From contig JADGDW010000026.1 in NCBI GenBank assembly GCA_016744725.1, positions 1 through 19,351 on the forward strand: a stretch of 19,351 nt of DNA. The letters are read 5' to 3'. The notes under the pieces are model-generated. The model saw only the letters and a program-made list of their open reading frames with translations. It ran no database searches and was not told where the DNA came from. This document shows positions 7,552 to 14,677 of the stretch, one piece after another. How positions within the stretch are numbered: position 1 is the first letter of the stretch; the number at the start of each line of letters is the position of its first letter. The DNA is from Candidatus Albibeggiatoa sp. nov. BB20 (GTDB lineage: Bacteria > Pseudomonadota > Gammaproteobacteria > Beggiatoales > Beggiatoaceae). The translations under genes and the position numbers were made by a program.

Positions 7552-7790
7552 AGCAAGGCTTCACGTTCTTGCGGTAGTGTGTCTTCTCGCCCATCTTGCA
7601 TAAAGTCGTCTGGCATAGTGGTTAGTAGTTCAAATGCAGATGATAGGTCTTGTTTTGGGGGTGCAACAGGCGTTGTTTTTTTTTCAAGTACAAGAATAAC
7701 GTTAACGTCTTGGTTTGCCCATTCGTTAGGTAATTGTAATTTTAAAAGTCCTTGTTTATCAATATGGGTTTCAAGTTGTACGCTGTGCAT
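7548..7790 (-). CDS. vapB: VapB-like antitoxin
   Basis: An 80-aa small protein immediately upstream of, and overlapping by 4 nt (ATGA), the vapC toxin frame, the classic toxin-antitoxin arrangement. The N-terminal half (V-Q-L-E-T-H-I-D-K-Q-G-L-L-K-L-Q-L-P) looks like the beta-rich DNA-binding and dimerisation part of this antitoxin type. The acidic, flexible C-terminal part (from about residue 45) would be the toxin-binding tail. A good AAGGA precedes the ATG by about 8 nt. The start lies 42 nt after the hsdS stop, so it may be cotranscribed with hsdMS, although an autoregulated promoter inside hsdS is typical for these modules and cannot be excluded. The family call is based mainly on size and position, since sequence signatures in such antitoxins are weak. 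Confidence 0.72.
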   Translation of the reverse strand: MHSVQLETHIDKQGLLKLQLPNEWANQDVNVILVLEKKTTPVAPPKQDLSSAFELLTTMPDDFMQDGREDTLPQEREALL

Positions 7791-7832
7791 GGTGGTGTCC
7801 TTTTTATCTGCTTAGTTTAGATTAAATATAGT

Positions 7833-9014
7833 TCATTTCTTGATTTTTATTTGTCCATTCATCAGCATCGGTAGTAGCCAGTCACGCAGTTGTGTTAGTT
7901 GTTGATTTTGTTTTTGTGCTTTTTTAGTAAATATAGTGTTTGAAAACTTTTCAAATGATTGAATTAATTTTAAAGGAGGTATTAATATCTTATAGCCTAG
8001 AGCATTATCTCTGTTTAAACCGGGAACTGCACTATCAGTATTCATTTTTTTAAAATCAATTGAAAGCAATAAGTAATATAAAAATGAGAACCCAATATTA
8101 ATTTTTGGGTTTACATAATAAGTTGTATCAATAGGAAAAAAATTCTCTGATAAATATGTGATTTGTCCTAGTGTTCCTTTTCTACCAAGCACAATACTTG
8201 GAGCTTTGATTAAGTATTCAGAGTGATAACCAATTATTCCACTAGAGCCAACAACAGGATAACCAAAACCAGAGCGCACGCTACGTTTTAAGCTTTTTCC
8301 ATAATGTAATTCAAGCAAATCTCCCAGTTGACCAACCTCCCAACCCTCAGGAATTTCCCGTTTTAAAGTTGGGTTATAAACCATTTTTCCGCCAGAGGAT
8401 TTATAAGGTTTGCCGTTTTGGTCAGGGAAATCAAATTGTACAAACCAATAGTCATACAAGGTTTTCGCCATCGCTTCTAATTCAGCATTGATACGGTTGT
8501 TGAGTTCTATTTTCGCATCCAATGCAGATAAGATTGAGGCTATTTTTTTCTGTTCTATTAAGTTAGGTGCAAAAAAAGGAATTTTTTCAAATAATGTTTT
8601 TTTTACAATTGGTGTTCTTGTGGCAGTTATGCCTAATTGAAATATTTCCTCTCGCTTTAATTTTAATACATAATATAGAAAATCAATGTTGGCTATAGAA
8701 TTATCAACAATTATTGTATTTATTTGCTGATTAGTTGCAGCTTTTTGTCTAACTATGGCAGCTTTCCCCATTTGCCAGCCTATACAGGAAACAACAATCC
8801 CACATTCAAAAATGATATTATTTACTTTATCTTCACCCAATATAGAAAGTGTCCGTTCTGTATTTTTTATATATTTTTGCTCCTTCATATCACTTGGAGT
8901 CACAAAAAGAGTTTTACCTCCAAAATACTCATCTAAAGTACCTGCTGGAGTTCTCCCTGTAATAACTTTTCCCACATCTTGAATTAAGTATTTTTTCCAC
9001 TCATTACTTCTCAT
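7833..9014 (-). CDS. hsdS: Type I restriction-modification specificity subunit
   Basis: A 393-aa HsdS, which recognises the bipartite DNA target for the methylase and restriction complexes. The organisation is standard. Target recognition domain 1 is about residues 1-150. A conserved central spacer runs from 150 to about 195 (L-I-E-Q-K-K-I-A-S-I-L-S-A-L-D-A-K-I, then L-Y-D-Y-W-F-V-Q-F-D-F-P). Domain 2 begins with I-P-E-G-W-E-V-G-Q-L-G-D-L-L (221-234) and runs to about 350. A distal conserved helix ends with Q-L-R-D-W-L-L-P-M-L-M-N-G-Q. The gene overlaps hsdM by 11 nt, indicating translational coupling. The DNA encoding domain 1 is much more AT-rich than hsdM, suggesting domain exchange. The recognition sequence cannot be predicted from sequence alone. 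Complete, with no internal stop. Confidence 0.95.
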   Translation of the reverse strand: MRSNEWKKYLIQDVGKVITGRTPAGTLDEYFGGKTLFVTPSDMKEQKYIKNTERTLSILGEDKVNNIIFECGIVVSCIGWQMGKAAIVRQKAATNQQINTIIVDNSIANIDFLYYVLKLKREEIFQLGITATRTPIVKKTLFEKIPFFAPNLIEQKKIASILSALDAKIELNNRINAELEAMAKTLYDYWFVQFDFPDQNGKPYKSSGGKMVYNPTLKREIPEGWEVGQLGDLLELHYGKSLKRSVRSGFGYPVVGSSGIIGYHSEYLIKAPSIVLGRKGTLGQITYLSENFFPIDTTYYVNPKINIGFSFLYYLLLSIDFKKMNTDSAVPGLNRDNALGYKILIPPLKLIQSFEKFSNTIFTKKAQKQNQQLTQLRDWLLPMLMNGQIKIKK

Positions 9015-10632
9015 AACCCAGCCCCTTTAACTGCTGCAAAATATCCGTTTCAAGCTCTTTCGACTCCGCAAAAAACTGAGTTAAATTCTGAGTAAAACCC
9101 TGCATTTTCGCCTCAAACTCATCATGCGTAATGTCCACATACTCAATTTTCACCTCAAAATACTGCCCCGCACTCAAACTATAATTCTTCGCCTGAATCT
9201 CCTCATACGACACCACCACCGAAAAATCATCCTCAGCCCGCTGCTGATTAAACACCTCAACAATCCGCGTCTCCTCATCCGCACTCAATACCGTCTTCTG
9301 ATTCTTGCCCTCCTTCACCTTCTTACCCAAACTCGACGCATCCACCAACACCACATCACCACGCTTACCCTTATCAATAAACAAAATCGACACATTCGTA
9401 CCCGTGGTTGCAAAAATATTGCTCGGCATCGACACCACACCCGCCAACATCTGCCCATCAACCAAAGCCTGCCGAATCTTCTTATCAATCCCCGACTGTG
9501 CAGTAATAAACCCCGTAGGCACAACCACAGCCGCCTTACCATTGGGCTTTAAACAAAACAAAATATGCTGCAAAAACAACTGATAAATCGCCATCTTATC
9601 CTTAGCAGCCTTCGGAATATTCGGCAAACCCGCAAAAAATCGCGCCCTATTATCATCCGTATCCAAACTCTCCCGAAAATCACTAAAATCCATCTTAAAC
9701 GGCGGATTCGACACAATAAAATCAAACTGCTGCAACGCCCCTTTTTTACCTCTATGAAACGGATGCAACAAAGTATTACCCTGAATAATATTAGGAATTG
9801 AAAGCACCAAATTATTTAAAATCAAATTCAACCGCAACAAATGCGAAGACTTCTGTGAAATATCCTGAGAATACAAAGTACAACGCTCTTCACCAATCGC
9901 ATGAGCAATATTCATCAACAACGTACCCGAACCCGCCGAAGGATCATAACAAGTCATACTCGACAACTGCTTATCCGTAGGCACTAAAATCGCCGCCATA
10001 ATCCGTGCAACCGCATGAGGCGTATAATATTCCGCATACTTACCGCCGCTGTCCTTGTTATAATCCTTAATCAAATACTCAAACAACGTCGCGTAAAAAT
10101 CATACTTCTGCTCAAAAATCGGCTCAAAACTCAACTTAACCAACTTATTGATAATCGCCCCACAAAAATCATCCCGCTTGCTGCCATCCGTCACATACTC
10201 ACTGACCCGATCAAACAATACCACCTTCGCACCGCCTTCGGTTTGCACAGAAAAAAGCGCACTATTTAAAGTCGCAATCTCAAGCAAACTATCATCAAAT
10301 AACGTAGCAAACTTTGCATTTTTATGCTGATTAAACAAATGAGAAATAAAATGAGAAGGCTTTAAAATCGCAGTATTTGGCGGTAACTCATATTGCAAAA
10401 AATCCAACGCCTCAGCATCCAACTCACAGAGGTTCTGCGCCCAATTTTCAGCAATCTCAGGTCGGGCTTTTTTCACCTCAAACGCAAACTTATCATGCAA
10501 AAACTTATACAAAAACACCTGAGTAATAATCTTGAACTCATTCCCATCATTACCCAAGCCATAAGCGGCACAAATCCCTTTTAAATCATCAATCAATGCT
10601 TTGCACTGTTGCTGAAAATCAAATGTGGTCAA
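9004..10632 (-). CDS. hsdM: Type I restriction-modification DNA adenine methyltransferase subunit
   Basis: A 542-aa HsdM that, with HsdS, methylates adenine in the target using SAM. Residues 1-170 form the N-terminal HsdM helical domain. E-Y-Y-T-P-H-A-V-A-R at 201-210 is the motif preceding the catalytic fold, Y-D-P-S-A-G-S-G at 229-236 is SAM motif I, and N-P-P-F at 309-312 is catalytic motif IV of gamma-type N6-adenine methylases. Length is normal for the family. The start is TTG: an in-frame TAG lies two codons upstream and there is no Met before the catalytic region. GGAG sits 8 nt before the TTG, supporting this choice. The rare start may limit methylase level. Base composition (hand count 31 G+C of 60 at 9301-9360) is higher than in hsdS. 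Confidence 0.95.
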   Translation of the reverse strand: MTTFDFQQQCKALIDDLKGICAAYGLGNDGNEFKIITQVFLYKFLHDKFAFEVKKARPEIAENWAQNLCELDAEALDFLQYELPPNTAILKPSHFISHLFNQHKNAKFATLFDDSLLEIATLNSALFSVQTEGGAKVVLFDRVSEYVTDGSKRDDFCGAIINKLVKLSFEPIFEQKYDFYATLFEYLIKDYNKDSGGKYAEYYTPHAVARIMAAILVPTDKQLSSMTCYDPSAGSGTLLMNIAHAIGEERCTLYSQDISQKSSHLLRLNLILNNLVLSIPNIIQGNTLLHPFHRGKKGALQQFDFIVSNPPFKMDFSDFRESLDTDDNRARFFAGLPNIPKAAKDKMAIYQLFLQHILFCLKPNGKAAVVVPTGFITAQSGIDKKIRQALVDGQMLAGVVSMPSNIFATTGTNVSILFIDKGKRGDVVLVDASSLGKKVKEGKNQKTVLSADEETRIVEVFNQQRAEDDFSVVVSYEEIQAKNYSLSAGQYFEVKIEYVDITHDEFEAKMQGFTQNLTQFFAESKELETDILQQLKGLGYEK

Positions 10633-10782
10633 TCCCTATACTCCCGAAGCACAACTGCTCTAAATACTGTAAATAATAAAATTATTAATAAACCAAGATA
10701 TTAGTATCTAAACTGATACATTTAGCGTTCATACAAGCTATCTCTATTTGGCATATCTCCACCTAAGTGATAACCATGCTTT

Positions 10783-10810
10783 CTCGTTCCAACGGTCTCC
10801 GTTGGAATGC
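10783..10810. repeat. REP-like hairpin, CTCG/TGC class (left unit of the hsdR-hsdM gap)
   Basis: CTCG, then stem TTCCAACGG, loop TCT and a perfect complementary arm ending at 10807, then TGC. The frame is identical to the hairpins downstream of proS, while the stem sequence is different but fully paired. It lies in the 468-bp gap between hsdR and hsdM, which contains no gene I can support. Confidence 0.75.
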
Positions 10811-10935
10811 ATCTTAGACACTCTGCGTCTTAATGATGAAAATATTATAATTATAGATTCCAAACCAGTTTTATAGAACTCATTCAACATCTAAAAAAAT
10901 AATAATTTTATATGACGCAGAGCGTCAAAGCTGAG

Positions 10936-11058
10936 TTACCACGCTGAGAGGCTGTAAAAGAACTGCAAAAATAACGATTTTAATGATCGTAAGTTGTTGA
11001 TTTTACACAATCCCAAATCGAAAAAACGTGGTTCTTTTACAGCCTCTCAGCGTAGTAA
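10936..11058. repeat. REP-like hairpin interrupted in its loop (right unit)
   Basis: The arm TTACCACGC (10936-10944) pairs with GCGTAGTAA (11050-11058) with one mismatch, and the right arm is followed by CTAG, close to the CGAG that ends other copies on this strand. Instead of a 3-nt loop, 105 bp of palindromic sequence separates the arms. Together with 10783-10810 this would be an opposed REP pair like that at 2001-2108. GACGCAGAGCGTC (10915-10927) between the two units is another small palindrome. Confidence 0.65.
10945..11049. mobile_element. 105-bp MITE-like element with 19-bp terminal inverted repeats
   Basis: The left end TGAGAGGCTGTAAAAGAAC (10945-10963) is the exact reverse complement of the right end (11031-11049). 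The interior (about 67 bp) is AT-rich and non-coding. GGCTGTAAAAGAAC-type ends resemble those of DDE insertion sequences, so this is probably an internally deleted non-autonomous derivative. The family cannot be named from the sequence alone. No unambiguous target duplication is visible, because the flanks are themselves palindromic. It lies between hsdR and hsdM, where a long hairpin in the transcript could separate expression of the two genes. Confidence 0.7.
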
Positions 11059-11100
11059 CTAGTCGTATAGTTATAATTATTAACTCGAGTGACCAAAGTA

Positions 11101-14100
11101 CTAATCTTGCTGAAACGCTTTCATATACTCTTGTACCAGCAAACGATTAATATCAAAGTAAATATTATGTTTTAAATCAGTATGCTGTTTAAACTCAGTG
11201 ACAATTACCCGCGTCATAAAACGTTCAAAATAACTCTCATTATCCAAAATATTAGCATTTTTCACTATTTGTTCATCTGCCAATGCTTTCACACCTTGCA
11301 ATGCGGCAAAAATATGGCTTTCCTGCTCTTCAACCTGCTCCAACAAACGCTTATGCACCCGTACATATTTTGGGTCATCATCATACTTTGCCTTCAATAA
11401 ATTATCGCGGCGATTCAAATCATCAATCTGTATTTGTAACTGCTGCAAATGCGTAATATAACGCTGTGCATCCGCCTGTGACATTTCGGCTAAATTCTGT
11501 TGCTGAAACAACCGCTCCAATGCCGCTTTCAACTTCACATACTCAGGGTCTTTAGGATCAACATTTTGTACAAATGCTTCACGAGTGCTACGCATCGCGC
11601 CGTGGAGCTTATCCGTCAATACCAACTCAGACTCACCCGTTTTAACAAATGAAAATAACACATCTTCCACCGCCACATTCACCAAATCCGCTGAACCTGC
11701 CGCAGCATCCTCACGTAAATTCAAAGCACTCAAACGATTGCAAGCCTCATAATACATTGGTTTAAGCTTCTGAAAATCCAAACGATTCAATAAATCATCA
11801 TGCCCCTGCAAACGGATTAAATTATACAAACTCTTTGCACTGCCCAAGGCTTTTTGCACTTTATACATCTGTGCAGGGTCTTGAATTTGCCCAATTTGCT
11901 GTGAAAAAATTTCCAAATTCTCAGTATCAAACTGTACCAAAACTTGTTTAATTTGTTCAATTTCTTCAGCCGCCTCATCCGAAGATAAAAACAAATTGGA
12001 ATAATGGATCATTTCATCGCCTAATTCCGCCTGCAATTCCTTTAAATACGCTTGATTGGTTGCATCAAACTCCTGACTAATATCCGCAAAATCCACCACA
12101 TAACCATAACGAAATTGATGATAAGTACGATTAACACGAGTCAATGCTTGCAATAAATTATGCTCTTTAATCACCCGCCCTAAATATAATTTTTTCAACC
12201 GTGGTGCATCAAATCCCGTCAACAACATGTTGTAAACAAAAATAAAATCTATCTCACCTTGTTTAAAAGCCTTAATATCTGCTTCTCGCTCCTTCTCATC
12301 ATGTAAAATCAACGCCGCAGTTTTAACCTTGCTATCTATGCGCTTGATAACATTGTAACTAGCAGAAGCTTCAGCAATTTGATTTGTTTTCTTAACAGCA
12401 TATTTCTCACTAAAAATCGCATACATCTGTTTTGCTTGTTCCGAACTACTACAGATCACCATGCCACCAATACTATTATCATCAAATCGAATCCGACTGT
12501 GTTCAAAATCCTCCACAATATAATCTAACATTGGTTCAACAAAGCGGTGATGTGCATAGACTTTCTGACGCTCAATGCTATTTTCTAATACATCCGCATC
12601 CTGTAACGCCTGCTGCAAATACATTTTATATTGGGTAGTGATTTCCTCACGAATTAAACGCAAGGTGTAACCATCCTTAATCGACGCATCGTAATAATAT
12701 TGATGAATATAACCGCCAAACAAAGATTTAGAATTATATTCATTACCTAACAACGGCGTACCCGTTAAACCAATTTTAATAGCGTGAGGGTCTGATTGAA
12801 TTAAATTAGCTAAAAAACTGCCCTCGGGTTTATAACTGCGATGGACTTCATCTAAAAAATAGATTCGCTGCATATTAACGTCATAATCATTGTTGCGTAT
12901 TACATTTGGATCATCTTTAAATTTCTGAATATTCACCACTGTAATTTCTTGCTGACCCAATAAGTTATGACTGGCCTCCGCTGATCTAATCTCGATTGCA
13001 AATGCCTCTTGTGACTCACAAGTGTGCACGGTTAAACCACGGCTTTTAAATTCTATCGTGGCTTGTTTTAACAAATCGATTCGATCAACAATAAAATAAA
13101 ACTTAGGCACAATTCGTTGTTTTCTAAAATAATCAGTCAAATAAGCGACACTATAATATGTCAAGGCTGTTTTACCACTGCCCTGCGTATGCCAGATAAT
13201 GCCGTTGCGCTTTCCTTGCTTCAATGTCTGCTCAATCGCCAATGTTGCAAACAACTGCGGATAACGCATAATATGTTTTTCTGAATCCATTGCATCACCG
13301 ACATAAGCCAAACCATAACGCAATAAAAAACCGAATCGGGCGCGGCTTAATAATGAGCTACAAAGCTGATGGGTGGCTGTATCGGGAGATTTATTAGTGG
13401 CAAACTCAGGCGAATGTTTAATTTCTAATAAATTGTTATCTTGCAAAATGTGATTTTCAGTTTCATCAGATAAAGCCTGTAATTCACTAGATAAATCATG
13501 CTCTTCTCGGAAATAATTAAAAACAGGTCGATGGCGAGAAGTGGTGGCATAAAATGCCCCTTGATTGATTGATCGCGATGAATCGTCATACTGCATATTA
13601 TTAGAAAATAACATCCATTGAGTGATATTAATAAAATGCCGAAATTTTGGATTTTCACAACGCACCTGCATTCTGCCCTGTTCTGTTGCAATCCCCTCTT
13701 TATTATTAGGCGACTTCAGTTCTATAAAAACCAATGGCATCCCATTAATCAGCACCGTGATGTCAGGTCTAAATTCAACATCGCCTTTTTTATAAGTTAA
13801 CTCGGTCACAACATGAAATTGATTATTATCAAATTGAGCAAAATCAATCAGCTTTAAATCCGCACTTTCATCAATCAAGCGCTTATAAAATGCCTTGCCT
13901 AAATCCTGATTATCCAGCATCAATTTCACATTTTCTAACAAACGACTGACATCATGTTGCGTTGCGTGGGGGTTGATCGCGGCAATGCTGTGTTTAAAAA
14001 TATCGGTAAAAATATTATTTTCAGTTTCCCAAGTCGCATTTTTCAAAGACAAATATCTGTAACCAAGCCGAGTTAAATGCAAAATACAGGGAATTTTAAC

Positions 14101-14133
14101 TCTTGAATGTTCACTAAATTTAATATTATTCAT
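11101..14133 (-). CDS. hsdR: Type I restriction endonuclease, motor/nuclease subunit
   Basis: A 1010-aa HsdR, the ATP-dependent translocase and nuclease of the type I complex. The N-terminal nuclease domain has the PD-(D/E)xK motif: F-R-P-D-I-T-V with D124, then I-E-L-K with E138 and K140. The helicase motor follows: Walker A T-Q-G-S-G-K-T with K321, D-E-V-H at 428-431 (a DEAH variant), L-T-G-T-P near 457, and later L-T-G-F-D-A-P and L-T-R-V-N-R-T motifs. The C-terminal third is helical and probably docks to HsdM. Complete, no frameshift, normal length. No strong ribosome site precedes the ATG. The gene is upstream of hsdM on the same strand but separated by 468 bp of repeats, so hsdM may need its own promoter. 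Confidence 0.96.
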   Translation of the reverse strand: MNNIKFSEHSRVKIPCILHLTRLGYRYLSLKNATWETENNIFTDIFKHSIAAINPHATQHDVSRLLENVKLMLDNQDLGKAFYKRLIDESADLKLIDFAQFDNNQFHVVTELTYKKGDVEFRPDITVLINGMPLVFIELKSPNNKEGIATEQGRMQVRCENPKFRHFINITQWMLFSNNMQYDDSSRSINQGAFYATTSRHRPVFNYFREEHDLSSELQALSDETENHILQDNNLLEIKHSPEFATNKSPDTATHQLCSSLLSRARFGFLLRYGLAYVGDAMDSEKHIMRYPQLFATLAIEQTLKQGKRNGIIWHTQGSGKTALTYYSVAYLTDYFRKQRIVPKFYFIVDRIDLLKQATIEFKSRGLTVHTCESQEAFAIEIRSAEASHNLLGQQEITVVNIQKFKDDPNVIRNNDYDVNMQRIYFLDEVHRSYKPEGSFLANLIQSDPHAIKIGLTGTPLLGNEYNSKSLFGGYIHQYYYDASIKDGYTLRLIREEITTQYKMYLQQALQDADVLENSIERQKVYAHHRFVEPMLDYIVEDFEHSRIRFDDNSIGGMVICSSSEQAKQMYAIFSEKYAVKKTNQIAEASASYNVIKRIDSKVKTAALILHDEKEREADIKAFKQGEIDFIFVYNMLLTGFDAPRLKKLYLGRVIKEHNLLQALTRVNRTYHQFRYGYVVDFADISQEFDATNQAYLKELQAELGDEMIHYSNLFLSSDEAAEEIEQIKQVLVQFDTENLEIFSQQIGQIQDPAQMYKVQKALGSAKSLYNLIRLQGHDDLLNRLDFQKLKPMYYEACNRLSALNLREDAAAGSADLVNVAVEDVLFSFVKTGESELVLTDKLHGAMRSTREAFVQNVDPKDPEYVKLKAALERLFQQQNLAEMSQADAQRYITHLQQLQIQIDDLNRRDNLLKAKYDDDPKYVRVHKRLLEQVEEQESHIFAALQGVKALADEQIVKNANILDNESYFERFMTRVIVTEFKQHTDLKHNIYFDINRLLVQEYMKAFQQD

Positions 14134-14677
14134 ATCTTTTAGCTATTATTTTATGAGTGAGGTTTGATTGGTATTTTTATGATTGCAAGCAATAATATCA
14201 TGATTAAATATTGGCTTTTAACTTTAAATTAAGCCTCAAAATCTAAGAAAAAAGCGGGGTATTATTTAAATTTTGAGCAGATAAATTCAAACCGTTTGCA
14301 ATGATAAATGTTGATATTGATCCATAATTTAAAGGCAGCAAGTATTTGCATAACATCTTGTTAAAAATAAAAAATATTTTTTATTCTGATTTAAACAGTC
14401 TTTGCCTCTTTCCTCAAATCTGATTATTATAAGCACTTGCTTGGATTGATTTGCTATGGTCAATTCTGTCTTGAGTGCGAGGACTGGCAGTCCTTTTATA
14501 CTTTAAATATCAATCAGTTTCAAAATAGAGGACTGCCAGTCCTGTATCACTTTAAAATAAAACGACTATAGCAACACAGCTAAGCTGACTTTTATGAATC
14601 GTCCAACTACAATAGTCCTATAAAACAGTATCGCGGTGATAACTGCTCATTGTTAACTAGATAACTAAAAGAAGCTC
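14134..14677. other. Divergent hsdR-nadE intergenic region
   Basis: This 544-bp AT-rich gap separates divergent genes. It holds the right copy of the GGACTG palindromic element (14455-14570) and must contain the hsdR promoter on the minus strand and the nadE promoter on the plus strand. I see no convincing -35/-10 pair, RNA gene or ORF. An ATTGCTTGCAAT near-palindrome around 14181-14192 (read on the minus strand) could be an operator, but this is speculative. The sequence AAAAGAAG lies just before the nadE start. Confidence 0.5.
14455..14570 (-). repeat. ~116-bp palindromic element with two GGACTG hairpins (right copy)
   Basis: This is the reverse-complement counterpart of the element at 5375-5485. 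Shared features in order on the minus strand are TATAGTCGTTTTATTTTAAA, GATACAGGACTGGCAGTCCT, a TTGATATTTAAAGTAT centre, GGACTGCCAGTCC and CTCAAGACAGAATTGACC. Both internal cores are retained intact, while the linkers have diverged slightly and gained a few bases. It ends 107 bp before nadE. Confidence 0.8.

Noticed and set aside
9124..9801. Plus-strand ORFs of up to 142 aa opposite hsdM
   Set aside because: Their Arg/His/Ile/Leu-rich translations are antisense shadows of a well-supported hsdM gene, with no ribosome site or recognisable domain.
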